NCBI RefSeq assembly: GCF_014205115.1
Contig: NZ_JACHMW010000001.1
Location: 434,001-498,000 of the forward strand
Direction: 5' to 3'
Length of the DNA: 64,000 nt
Origin: Micrococcus endophyticus
Lineage (GTDB): Bacteria > Actinomycetota > Actinomycetes > Actinomycetales > Micrococcaceae
The notes under the pieces were generated by a model, which was not told the origin of the DNA, made no database searches, and worked only from the letters and a program-made list of their open reading frames with translations. Within the stretch, counting starts at the first letter, position 1. Each line of letters starts with the position of its first letter. Of this stretch, positions 54,158 to 62,366 are shown piece by piece. A program made the translations under genes and the position numbers.

Positions 54158-54889
54158 ATGACCGAGCACACCCGCGACGACGTCGCGACGACGCCCCTCG
54201 TGGTGGCCGTGGACGGGCCCTCGGGCTCGGGCAAGTCCTCCGTGTCCAAGGCCGTGGCCCGCCGCCTCGGCGCCGCCTACCTGGACACCGGCGCCATGTA
54301 CCGGGCCGTGGCCTGGCACTGCCTCAACGAGGGCGTGGACCTCGCCGACGCCGACGCCGTGGCGGCCGCCGCCGTGGCCATGGAGCTCGAGCAGTCCACG
54401 GACCCGGACGTGGAGGCCGTTCGCGTGGGCGGCACCGACGTCACCGAGGCCATCCGCGGCGCCGAGGTCACGGACACGGTCTCCACCGTGGCCGTGGTGA
54501 TCCCCGTGCGCGAGGAGCTTCGCCGCCGCCAGCGCGAGACGATCGCCGCCGCCGGCCGCATGGTGGCCGAGGGCCGGGACATCACCACCGTGGTGGCCCC
54601 GGACGCCCACGCCCGCGTGCTGCTCACGGCCTCCGAGGCCGTCCGCACCGCCCGCCGCTCCGGGCAGCTGGCCGCGGCGGGGGAGCCCGGCGTCGACGCC
54701 GGCACGCTGCACCGTCAGGTGGCCGGGCGGGACGCCCGCGACGCCACCGTGTCCACGTTCGACCGCCCCGCCGAGGGCGTGGCGCTCGTGGACTCCACCG
54801 AGCTCGACTTCGAGCAGACCGTGGCGGCCGTCCTGGCCGCCGTCGAGGACCAGGCCGGCACCCCGGCCGTGAAGGGAGGCCGACGATGA
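54158..54889 (+). CDS. cmk: Cytidylate kinase
   Basis: Phosphorylates CMP and dCMP. 243 residues. The P-loop is [18 protein letters not shown] (about 11-28), CMP-site residues are in [13 protein letters not shown], and [16 protein letters not shown] is typical. It starts 1 nt after tyrA and overlaps der (ATGA), in the conserved rluB-(tyrA)-cmk-der order. Confidence 0.95.
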   Translation: MTEHTRDDVATTPLVVAVDGPSGSGKSSVSKAVARRLGAAYLDTGAMYRAVAWHCLNEGVDLADADAVAAAAVAMELEQSTDPDVEAVRVGGTDVTEAIRGAEVTDTVSTVAVVIPVREELRRRQRETIAAAGRMVAEGRDITTVVAPDAHARVLLTASEAVRTARRSGQLAAAGEPGVDAGTLHRQVAGRDARDATVSTFDRPAEGVALVDSTELDFEQTVAAVLAAVEDQAGTPAVKGGRR

Positions 54890-56424
54890 CCGAGAACGCC
54901 CAGCACCGCTCCGGCGATGACGAGTTCGTCCCCGCCGGCGAGGACCAGGTCGCCGAGCGACTGGCGGACATGACCGAGGAGGAGGCCGAGGCGCGCGCCG
55001 CGTCGCTGCGCGCCGGCCTCGCCGACTACGAGCTCGAGGACGACGACGCCGCCCTCCTCGACGCCTGGCAGCTCGGCCCCGACGAGGACCTGGATGCGCC
55101 GGTGCCCCCGGTGCTGGCGATCGTGGGCCGGCCCAACGTCGGCAAGTCCACGCTCGTCAACCGCATCATCGGCCGCCGTGAGGCCGTGGTGGAGGACGTG
55201 CCGGGCGTGACCCGCGACCGCGTCTCCTACGACGCCGAGTGGAACGGCCGCGAGTTCACCGTGGTGGACACCGGCGGCTGGGAGCACGACGCCAAGGGCA
55301 TCCACCGCCGGGTGGCCGAGCAGGCCGAGCTGGCCGTGGACGTGGCCGACGCCGTCGTGTTCGTGGTGGACGCCACCGTGGGCATGACCGCCACGGACGA
55401 GGCCGTCGTCTCGATGCTGCGCCGCAAGGACCGCCCCGTGATCGTGGCCGCCAACAAGGTGGACGACATGGTGCAGGAGGCCGACGCGGCCTCGCTGTGG
55501 TCCCTCGGCTTCGGCTACCCGTACCCCGTCTCCGCCGTGCACGGCCGCGGCGTGGCCGACCTGCTGGACGCCGCGCTCGAGGCGATGCCCGAGGAGTCCG
55601 CCCACGGCGGCCTCGTGCCCCGCGGCGGCCCCCGCCGGATCGCCCTCGTGGGCCGCCCGAACGTGGGCAAGTCCTCCCTGCTGAACCGGCTCGCCGGCTC
55701 GGACCGCGTGGTGGTGGACGACCTCGCCGGCACCACCCGCGACCCCGTGGACGAGCTCGTGGAGCTCGGCGGGCGCCTGTGGCGCTTCGTGGACACCGCC
55801 GGCATCCGCCGCCGCCAGCACATGGCGCACGGCGCGGACTACTACGCCTCCCTGCGCACCGCCTCCGCCCTGGACCGCGCCGAGGTGGCCGTGGTGTTGC
55901 TCGAGGCGCCGTCGGTGATCTCGGAGCAGGACGTGCGCATCCTGCAGATGGTGCTCGACTCCGGCCGCGCCCTGGTGATCGCATTCAACAAGTGGGACCA
56001 GGTGGACGAGGACCGCCGGCACCAGCTGGAGAAGGAGATCGATCGGGACCTGGCCCACGTGGCCTGGGCCCCGCGCGTGAACATCTCCGCGAAGACCGGC
56101 TGGCACAAGGACCGCCTCGTGCCCGCCCTGGACACCGCGCTGGACTCGTGGGACACCCGCATCCCCACGGGCAAGCTCAACGCGTTCCTCGGCGAGCTGG
56201 TGGCGGCCCACCCGCACCCGCTGCGCGGCGGCAAGCAGCCCCGCATCCTCTTCGCGACGCAGGTCTCCAGCCGGCCGCCGAAGTTCGTGCTGTTCACCAC
56301 CGGGTTCCTGGACCCGGGGTACCGCCGCTTCATCGTGCGCCGCCTCCGCGAGACCTTCGGCTTCGAGGGCACGCCGCTGGAGATCGGCATGCGCGTGCGC
56401 GAGAAGCGCGGCCGGCGCCGCTGA
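54886..56424 (+). CDS. der: Ribosome-assembly GTPase Der (EngA)
   Basis: A double GTPase needed for 50S maturation. 512 residues. An acidic N-terminal extension (about 1-75) precedes G domain 1 ([10 protein letters not shown] at about 81, DTGG, NKVD) and G domain 2 ([10 protein letters not shown] at about 256, DTAG, NKWD). A C-terminal KH-like domain follows (about 425-512, [17 protein letters not shown]). Both GTPase domains look intact. Confidence 0.96.
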   Translation: MTENAQHRSGDDEFVPAGEDQVAERLADMTEEEAEARAASLRAGLADYELEDDDAALLDAWQLGPDEDLDAPVPPVLAIVGRPNVGKSTLVNRIIGRREAVVEDVPGVTRDRVSYDAEWNGREFTVVDTGGWEHDAKGIHRRVAEQAELAVDVADAVVFVVDATVGMTATDEAVVSMLRRKDRPVIVAANKVDDMVQEADAASLWSLGFGYPYPVSAVHGRGVADLLDAALEAMPEESAHGGLVPRGGPRRIALVGRPNVGKSSLLNRLAGSDRVVVDDLAGTTRDPVDELVELGGRLWRFVDTAGIRRRQHMAHGADYYASLRTASALDRAEVAVVLLEAPSVISEQDVRILQMVLDSGRALVIAFNKWDQVDEDRRHQLEKEIDRDLAHVAWAPRVNISAKTGWHKDRLVPALDTALDSWDTRIPTGKLNAFLGELVAAHPHPLRGGKQPRILFATQVSSRPPKFVLFTTGFLDPGYRRFIVRRLRETFGFEGTPLEIGMRVREKRGRRR

Positions 56425-56438
56425 GCGCGGCGGCCGCA

Positions 56439-56508
56439 GACGACGACGGCGCCCCGCGGGCCCGGAGGGGATCGACGGATCCCGCCCCGGCCGCGGGGCG
56501 TCGTCGTC
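56439..56508 (+). terminator. Terminator after der
   Basis: A long stem in which ACGACG and CGCCCCGCGG pair with CCGCGGGGCG and TCGTCGT, about 15 bases past the der stop. The loop of about 32 bases holds a GGATC/GATCC-type inner stem. Confidence 0.7.
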
Positions 56509-56555
56509 CCACCCCCTCCCGGGGGAGCTCCCATGGTTTCCTCATGTTCCGCGCC

Positions 56556-56561
56556 TAGCGT
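56556..56561 (+). promoter_or_regulatory. -10 box of the downstream lipoprotein gene (leaderless arrangement)
   Basis: TAGCGT ends exactly 6 nt before ATG 56568. Confidence 0.55.
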
Positions 56562-56567
56562 GGGGCC

Positions 56568-57161
56568 ATGACCACCCTGCGCCCCCGCCGTCCCGCAGTC
56601 CTGTCCCTCGCCGCGCTGGCCGCCCTGAGCCTGGCCCTGAGCGGCTGCGGTGTGGACGAGGGGGACGCGCAGGCGGCCCTGGAGAGCGCGGAGGACCGCC
56701 TCGCGCAGGCCGAGGACCGCATCAGCGAGCTCGAGGCGGACGCCTCGAACCGGGTGGACCTGGGCGAGCTGCAGCGGCAGGCCGAGGGCGCCCTGGACGG
56801 GGCGGACCAGCGGGTCGGCGAGCTCCTCGAGGACCTGCGCGGCCGGGCGGAGCCGCTGCGCGAGATCACCGAGCAGGACCTGCGCGACCTGGAGCTGCCC
56901 CGCATCGAGGGGCTGGACCTGGAGGCGGAGGCCGCCGTCGAGGACCTGATGAAGTCCCTGCCCTCCGGCCCGGACATGGCGGACGTGGAGGCGCTGCGCG
57001 AAGACGGCCGCGTGATCGTGGAGTACGCGGAGTCCGCACTCGAGGCCGATCCCCAGGTTCTCGAGGACACGATGCGGGAGGTGGCGGAGCAGGCGCGCAA
57101 CGCCATCCCGGACCTGAAGGACGTCGAGTTCCGCGTGGGGGACCAGAGCTTCAGGTTCTGA
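56568..57161 (+). CDS. Secreted lipoprotein, helical, unknown function
   Basis: 197 residues. A typical lipoprotein signal ends in LALSGCG, with the lipidated Cys at about residue 26. The mature part is highly acidic. It has a heptad-rich helix (about 30-70, ALESAEDRLAQAEDRISELEAD), probably a coiled coil, then LEDTMREVAEQARNAIPDL and a C-terminal EFRVGDQSFRF. I do not recognise a family. It is the last core gene before the tRNA-Pro element. Confidence 0.8.
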   Translation: MTTLRPRRPAVLSLAALAALSLALSGCGVDEGDAQAALESAEDRLAQAEDRISELEADASNRVDLGELQRQAEGALDGADQRVGELLEDLRGRAEPLREITEQDLRDLELPRIEGLDLEAEAAVEDLMKSLPSGPDMADVEALREDGRVIVEYAESALEADPQVLEDTMREVAEQARNAIPDLKDVEFRVGDQSFRF

Positions 57162-57199
57162 CCCGCCGGGCCCGCCCGGATGCGGATCCGGAGGGCTCC

Positions 57200-57510
57200 C
57201 GGCGTGGTACCATTCCCGGGTGCACGACTGAACCCTCGCCTGAGGGGGAGACGAGTGCAGACCATCCGTGCCGCCGGCTCTCCGGTGGGCGGGGGTCGCC
57301 GGGGGACTCACGGTCGGGTCACCCTTGGTCAAGGGATGAGGGGTTCGCGTCTGTGAAGAGGACGTGGGCCCCTTGTTCGTTCTCCAGGGTCTCGTCCACG
57401 CCCCGGAACGCAGTCGGCGCGCACCCGACGCGCCGACCGCCGATTCGCGCACGGCCGCGCCCGTGCGCTATGCTCATCGGGTGCTGAAACGCGGATGACG
57501 CGATTCGCCA
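57200..57510 (+). other. Non-coding region with promoter, three-codon ORF and hairpins upstream of tRNA-Pro
   Basis: An extended -10 TGG-TACCAT (57205-57213) ends 6 nt before GTG CAC GAC TGA (57220-57231). Overlapping this is a nested hairpin: GCAC/GTGC outside, CCCTC/GAGGG inside (57222-57258). Further on, CCCTTG/CAAGGG (57322-57335) and GGACGTGG/CCACGCC-type complementarity (57360-57403) suggest a structured RNA. No ORF of normal coding character covers the 349 bases between the lipoprotein and the tRNA. This could be an attenuator-like leader, a small RNA, or chance. Confidence 0.4.
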
Positions 57511-57584
<74 letters not shown>

Positions 57585-57591
57585 CCGAGGA

Positions 57592-57626
57592 AAGTCCCGG
57601 TGAGAATCTGATTCTCACCGGGACTT
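57592..57626 (+). terminator. Terminator of tRNA-Pro
   Basis: A perfect 17-bp inverted repeat, AAGTCCCGGTGAGAATC / GATTCTCACCGGGACTT, around a single T, 7 bases after the tRNA. Confidence 0.85.
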
Positions 57627-57651
57627 CATCATGTCCAGGGGTCGTTTTCCG

Positions 57652-57755
57652 TGGTCCCCCTCTGGTCCCCCTGGAGTGATGCCGGACGGTCGCCTGTGGA
57701 CAGCCGGACCACCTCGGCCCGCTTCCCTGGGGATAAGGGGACCAGAAGGGGACCA
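57652..57755. repeat. Paired 8-bp repeats in inverted orientation (candidate integrase arm sites)
   Basis: TGGTCCCC occurs at 57652 and 57663 (11 bp apart). Its inverse GGGGACCA occurs at 57737 and 57748 (also 11 bp apart). The two pairs face each other across about 65 bp between the tRNA and the integrase. Arm-type sites of tyrosine integrases have this character. Confidence 0.6.
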
Positions 57756-57794
57756 GAACGACTGTGAGGCTGCTCGCGCGTACGCGGGCGCACA

Positions 57795-59024
57795 TCACAG
57801 GCCCCTGGCCGAGGGGCCGCTGCGCCGGGCCTGTTTGCGCTGTCCTGCGGCGGAAAGGAAGGCGTTGGCCTGCTCGGCTGCCGACGCGAGATGCCGGTCG
57901 TCGGGGTGGAGATAGCCGCGGGTGGTTTCCATCGAGGCGTGGCCGAGGATGTCTTGCAGCACGTGCAACGGGATGCCTGCGTCGGCCATCCAGGTCGCCC
58001 CGGTGTGGCGCAAGCCGTGGCGGGTGAGGTCGGGCAGTCCGAGCCCCGCGACGATGCTGTCCCAGTCGGTGGCGTCGCGGACGGTCGCGGTGGTGAGGTA
58101 GCCGCCCTTCGGTCCAACGAGCAATGAGTCTTCCGGCTGCTTGCCCTCGGTGAGACGATCCAGGACAGGACGGAGCGGTTCGAGGATCGGCACCCGGCGC
58201 TCTTTGCGGCTCTTGGCCGGCTTGATCGCCAGGCCGCCCTTGCCGGGGAAGACCTGCCTACGGATCACGACGAGGTTCTTACCAAAGTCCACGTCCCCGA
58301 CCTGCAATCCGAATACCTCCGAGGACCGTGCGGCCAGTAGCGCGGCGAGCATCACGAAGTCGCTGTAGGGCTGGTGGACCTTGCCGCACGCCTTGGCGAG
58401 CCGGTTGAGGGTCTTCATGTCTGGGATCGCGTGCGCCCGCGGGGAGGACTGCTCGGCGGACTGGCCGCGGAAGGCGTTGCGGTTCAGGCTCCGCGTGGCG
58501 CGGTTCTTCGCCGGGTTGATCTGGATTAGCCCGTCCCGGACCGCTTCATCGAGTACGCGGACCAGCGGTGCGATGGTGTTCTTGATGGTCGAGGCGCCGT
58601 GGCGCTGCTCCCACTCGTCGATGGTGCGGTCGATGATGCCTGCGGTGATCTGCGTGACGGGCAGGTGTCCGAGCGCGGGCAGCACCCGGAGTTTCAGTCC
58701 GTATCCGTAGGTCTCGCCGGTGGAGGTCGGGTCCAGGCCTCGCGCCCACCGGTCGCCGATAGAGGTGACGAACTCCAACAGCGTCATCGACACGTCCATG
58801 CCCTTGGTCGATGAGTTGCGGAGCTGGTCGAAGAAGGCGTGCGCCGCGGCCTCGTCGGGCACGATCTCCGACCGGGTGACACGTCGTTTGGTGGTCGGGT
58901 CGGTCCACCGGGCTCGGGCGCGGATGCCGTAGGAACGACGCTCCATGTCCGTGGACAGCTTCACCCCGATCGGCGGCACCGGCTTAGGCGCAGCGGTCGG
59001 CTGGGGCTCAGCTCTCCGGGGCAT
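57795..59024 (-). CDS. int: Phage-type tyrosine integrase
   Basis: 409 residues. An N-terminal arm-binding region (about 20-75, YGIRARARWTDPTTKRRV) precedes a core-binding SAM-like domain (about 80-180) and the catalytic domain. Catalytic residues: Arg233 in AARSSEVFGL, His336/Arg339 in LTRHGLRHTGATW, His362 in DILGHASMETT, and Tyr371 in RGYLHPDD. ATG 59024 overlaps the excisionase end by 17 bp and replaces an in-frame start 39 nt further up. Its location next to tRNA-Pro implies integration there. Confidence 0.93.
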   Translation of the reverse strand: MPRRAEPQPTAAPKPVPPIGVKLSTDMERRSYGIRARARWTDPTTKRRVTRSEIVPDEAAAHAFFDQLRNSSTKGMDVSMTLLEFVTSIGDRWARGLDPTSTGETYGYGLKLRVLPALGHLPVTQITAGIIDRTIDEWEQRHGASTIKNTIAPLVRVLDEAVRDGLIQINPAKNRATRSLNRNAFRGQSAEQSSPRAHAIPDMKTLNRLAKACGKVHQPYSDFVMLAALLAARSSEVFGLQVGDVDFGKNLVVIRRQVFPGKGGLAIKPAKSRKERRVPILEPLRPVLDRLTEGKQPEDSLLVGPKGGYLTTATVRDATDWDSIVAGLGLPDLTRHGLRHTGATWMADAGIPLHVLQDILGHASMETTRGYLHPDDRHLASAAEQANAFLSAAGQRKQARRSGPSARGL

Positions 59025-59220
59025 GGTCGTGTTCGAGCTCGGCCAGCCAGCGGTCCATCGCATCGAGCCGGTACCGGGCGATCCCGCCGAGGCGCAGGAA
59101 CGGCGGTCCGGTCCCGGCGGAGCGCCACCGCGACAGCGTGGACTCCGAGACCTTCAAGTACGCTGCGACCTCGCGGCTGTGCATCAGGGGTGACACCACG
59201 AGTGGTCCGTTGTCGCTCAT
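59008..59220 (-). CDS. xis: Excisionase / MerR-like helix-turn-helix protein
   Basis: 70 residues. SREVAAYLKVSESTLSRWRSAGTGPPF and RYRLDAMDRWLAE are the winged-helix pattern of the excisionase (helix_turn_helix_17) family. Such proteins bend attachment-site DNA and direct the integrase to excision. The start ATG 59220 overlaps the upstream gene stop by 4 bp. Confidence 0.88.
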   Translation of the reverse strand: MSDNGPLVVSPLMHSREVAAYLKVSESTLSRWRSAGTGPPFLRLGGIARYRLDAMDRWLAELEHDHAPES

Positions 59221-59798
59221 GACACTTCTCCGGTGTCGGGGTCGAGGTCGCGGTAGAACGCTTCCTCGGCCTCGCGGCGGGCGGTGACGTCGGCCATGAC
59301 GAACTTCACGAACTCGGCGTCGCGGTCGATGATCGGGATGTCCTCGATCGGCTGGGCGGGTTCTTCGCCGGGCCAGACGGTCTGCCTGGTCGGCCGGTCG
59401 TGGTCGAGCTTGGTGCCCGACGCCGCGACCCATTCGCGGAGCCGCTGGCGGGCGTCGGCGAAGTCGCGGTGCCATCCCAGCGGTGCGCTGCCGTTCTGCT
59501 CGGGGTCGTAGGCGCAGAGCCAGTGCAGATGCAACGCGGAGAGTTCCCACAGCAGCTCGGGGTGCGTGTACCAGGCCGGCGGGATGACAGAGGCGGGAAG
59601 CCCGTAGGTGTGCCTGAGCCAGTCCACCCAGCGGTTCAGTTCCAGCCACTCGACCTCGGCGTCGTCGGGGTTCAGCAGGTTCCAGTCGATCGGGTGCGGG
59701 GGCTCGGCGATCAGCGGGTCGTCGTAGCCCTCATCCATCTCGTCCAGGTCCGGGTCGGGAACGTTGCTCGCGGTCACGTCATCGGTGGCGTCGGACAT
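59217..59798 (-). CDS. Hypothetical mobile-element protein (DUF4913-like)
   Basis: 193 residues, very acidic at the N-terminus. The central tryptophan-rich segment (LNRWVDWLRHTYGLP, PPAWYTHPELLWELSALHLHWLCAYD) resembles DUF4913-type proteins found beside integrase and TraG-like genes in actinobacterial elements; that assignment is from memory of the pattern and is tentative. No function is known. ATG 59798 has AGGAG 7 nt upstream. It lies 82 nt downstream of the coupling-protein gene. Confidence 0.8.
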   Translation of the reverse strand: MSDATDDVTASNVPDPDLDEMDEGYDDPLIAEPPHPIDWNLLNPDDAEVEWLELNRWVDWLRHTYGLPASVIPPAWYTHPELLWELSALHLHWLCAYDPEQNGSAPLGWHRDFADARQRLREWVAASGTKLDHDRPTRQTVWPGEEPAQPIEDIPIIDRDAEFVKFVMADVTARREAEEAFYRDLDPDTGEVS

Positions 59799-59880
59799 GC
59801 TGTGCTCCTGTCTGCTCACGCGAGCGGTCATCGCGGCTCGCTGTGGGAGCGAGGTGAGCCGCGAGGCGACTGGCGCCCGT

Positions 59881-61656
59881 TCAGTCAGTGCGGCGCAGCA
59901 GAGCCTCAATCTCGGAGCGGTCGGCGGTGAGCTGGGCGGCGTCGGGGCGCTTGGGCCACGGGTGCAGGTCGGTGACGATCGGTGGTGCGGAGCGCAGCAG
60001 CACGATCCCGGTTCCGAACGGGAGCCGGCGGATACGGTAGGGTGGGAAGATCGGCACCCGCCGAACGGACCTCTGGTTGGAGCGGGTGCCGTGATCGCCG
60101 AGGGTCACGGAGTCTGTGTACTCGTCGCGTTCCCCGACGAGCGCGGACAGGTCTTGCAGGTCGCGGCTGTTGGTGGCGCCGCCGAGGATCACCTTGACGA
60201 TCGAGGCGTCCCAGATCGCGCCCGCCTGGCGCTCGTTCCACTTGTCCCTGGCTTGGGCGAGGCTTTGCAGCACCGGCATCGTCGTGATGCCCGACCCGCC
60301 CCCTGCGGCCATCAGCGTTGGAAGCGACGGCAACGGGCTGAGGTTGGCTATCTCATCCAGCGCCAGAAGCAAAGGCGGATCGAGCCTGGCGCCGGGCGAG
60401 CGGGCGGCGAGCCTGCGGACGGTCTCGATCAGGTCTTCCACGAGCGCGGCCACCAGCGCCGCGGATGCGCCGGCCCCTGATCCGGTGGCCAGCAGGAACA
60501 GGGTGCCCTTGTTCTGGATGAACTGCTCGGGGTCGAAGCCCTCGCCCGGGCCAGGTGAGACGGCATCGAGCACCCGCGGGTCGGCCAGCGAGCCAAGCGC
60601 CAGGGAGACGCCCTGCCAGATCGAGGCGCGGGTGCGCGGGTCGGAGTCGATCATCGCGTCCAACGACTCTGCCCACCCCGTCGCCGCGAGCGGAGAACTG
60701 GTCAGGATCGCCACGGCATCGGCGGCCGTGGTCGGGTCGAGGGTCCACCGGAACAGCTCGGCCGGCGGCCGGTCGTTGATCGCCGCAGCGTGCAGCCGCG
60801 ATTGCAGGGCGGCCCGCGTCTTGCCCTCCCAGAACCCGCCACCATCGACTCCGCCGGCGGACAGCCCGGTGCCGGCGGCGAGCCCGGCGGCTCGGATCAT
60901 CGCCGTCTGCGGCGACTCGCATCCACGGATCGGCGACCACCGCATCCCCGCAGGTAGACCCTCCGCCAAATGTTGGGGGTCGAAGATCGCGCCCGGGCCG
61001 ATCCGACCCCAGGCGCGCATCGTCGCGGTCAGGTTGTCCGGGCGGGTGCTCGTGGCCACGACTGCGCCGGGAGCGTCGAGGATCGCGGGGATAACCAGGT
61101 GCAGGCCTTTGCCGCTTCGGGGCGGGCCGATGACCATGATCGAGTCCTCCACACTCGCCCACACGCCCGCGCCCTTGGAGACACCCAGCCGGTAGCCCAC
61201 GTCCTGCGGACGCGGACTGTCCAGACCGGGCCGGAGGCTCCCCGCCCGGCGCAGCAGCGCCTTCTCAGACGCGGCAGTGTTGACCTCCGAGCGAGTAGCG
61301 ATACCGGCCATCCGACGCGGGTCCTGATCGACCCGGTGCGTGTGCCGGCGCAGCCGCGACCACACCCCTACCGCGCACGCGACGAGCACGGCGAGCAGCA
61401 GGCTCACGACGATCCAGTAGACGACTGGGCTCAGGCCAGGCGCACCGAGCGCACTGGCGGGATCGCCGGGATCGAAAAGCACGCCGCCGCCGGTGGCGGG
61501 ACCGCCGGTCGGTTGGCTCGTGCCCGTGAGCCATGCCGCAACCGATCCGGCGCCACGAAGCATAAGAGCGACGCCGAACAGCACGACCAGCCCGATCATG
61601 GCCGCGTTGGTCAGCTCGTCTCCAAAGGAGCCGGTCTGCCGACCCTGACCGTTCAC
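59881..61656 (-). CDS. VirD4/TraG-type conjugative coupling protein
   Basis: An AAA+-like ATPase of 591 residues that would bring element DNA to a type IV secretion channel. Two N-terminal membrane segments (about 19-40 and 77-100) precede Walker A GPPRSGKG (177-184) and Walker B LLLALDEIANLSPL (about 440-452). A TraG-like C-terminal GGATNSRDLQDLSALVG follows. GTG 61656 overlaps the stop of the preceding shifted frame (GTGA). Whether the element also carries a relaxase and secretion genes cannot be seen. Confidence 0.9.
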   Translation of the reverse strand: MNGQGRQTGSFGDELTNAAMIGLVVLFGVALMLRGAGSVAAWLTGTSQPTGGPATGGGVLFDPGDPASALGAPGLSPVVYWIVVSLLLAVLVACAVGVWSRLRRHTHRVDQDPRRMAGIATRSEVNTAASEKALLRRAGSLRPGLDSPRPQDVGYRLGVSKGAGVWASVEDSIMVIGPPRSGKGLHLVIPAILDAPGAVVATSTRPDNLTATMRAWGRIGPGAIFDPQHLAEGLPAGMRWSPIRGCESPQTAMIRAAGLAAGTGLSAGGVDGGGFWEGKTRAALQSRLHAAAINDRPPAELFRWTLDPTTAADAVAILTSSPLAATGWAESLDAMIDSDPRTRASIWQGVSLALGSLADPRVLDAVSPGPGEGFDPEQFIQNKGTLFLLATGSGAGASAALVAALVEDLIETVRRLAARSPGARLDPPLLLALDEIANLSPLPSLPTLMAAGGGSGITTMPVLQSLAQARDKWNERQAGAIWDASIVKVILGGATNSRDLQDLSALVGERDEYTDSVTLGDHGTRSNQRSVRRVPIFPPYRIRRLPFGTGIVLLRSAPPIVTDLHPWPKRPDAAQLTADRSEIEALLRRTD

Positions 61657-62257
61657 GGCACCACACGCTGGACGACGACCGTGCCGGAAACGCGCCCGAA
61701 CAGCAGCACTTCAACGACCCGCCGGAGGCGTCCGCGGGATTGACGAGGGCGCGAGCGGTGCCGGTCCCGGCAGCGTCAGTGTGCTCGGTGATGACGGCGA
61801 CGGCCACATCCTCACACGGCACGAAGCCGTCGCCCTCGACAGCGAGGAACGCAGGCCCCGATACCGGCTTCTCAGCCTCGGGCTGCGACTGGGTTCTCCG
61901 GCGGCGGGGAGCGATGATGTCGGTGAAGATCGTGCCGTCCGCCTCGCGGACCTCGACCCGCACCGCTGTCGTCCGGTCGTTGGTGGCGCGGTCGATGATC
62001 TGCCCGAACGAGGATCGCCGCCACGGCGGCGCGAAAAGGTCGGGGTCCAACCGTCTCCCGTCTACGGTGACGGTGATCGTGCCGTCCTCGCGCACGTCGA
62101 GCACGACGAGCGGGATGGATACCGGGACGGAGTCGGGCTCGGGTTTCCTCATGGTCGCGAGGTGAGCAAAGTGCTCCCCCAAGTTAGTCCGCGCGCCTAC
62201 AACAGCCGTTATGAGCCGCTCGGCACTGGCAAGGAAAGCTCGCACAGTCGGGGCCAT
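61653..62257 (-). pseudogene. Frameshifted mobile-element gene upstream of the coupling protein
   Basis: The main frame from ATG 62257 gives protein-like sequence (IPLVVLDVREDGTITVTVDG, SFGQIIDRATNDRTTAVRVEV, EDVAVAVITEHTD) up to about 61715. It then runs on out of character over the coupling gene. Shifting by one base at about 61715-61720 (in GCCTCCGGCGGGTCG) gives RVVEVLLFGRVSGTVVVQRV and a TGA at 61653-61655 that overlaps the coupling-protein GTG, exactly as an operon partner should. A single missing base explains it: a real mutation or a sequencing error. It also could start at ATG 62152. Confidence 0.65.
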
Positions 62258-62288
62258 CGCCTTCTCGGCCTCAGAAGCACCGGAACGC

Positions 62289-62294
62289 TAGGCT
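62289..62294 (+). promoter_or_regulatory. Putative -10 box of the TIR-NLR-like gene
   Basis: TAGGCT lies about 72 nt upstream of GTG 62367 in the 110-bp divergent gap. A GGGCT-G-AGCCC mini-hairpin follows at about 62325-62335. Confidence 0.35.
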
Positions 62295-62366
62295 TGGGAG
62301 GGACTGGGTTGGGAGCCGCCATGTGGGCTGAGCCCCCGCTAAACGACTACCAACGGAGGTACCGCA

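Noticed and set aside
61265-62257. A single 330-residue ORF extending over the start of the coupling gene
   Set aside because: After about 61715 the composition becomes shadow-like; the neighbouring frame gives a sensible C-terminus and a 4-bp overlap, so a frameshift is the better explanation.
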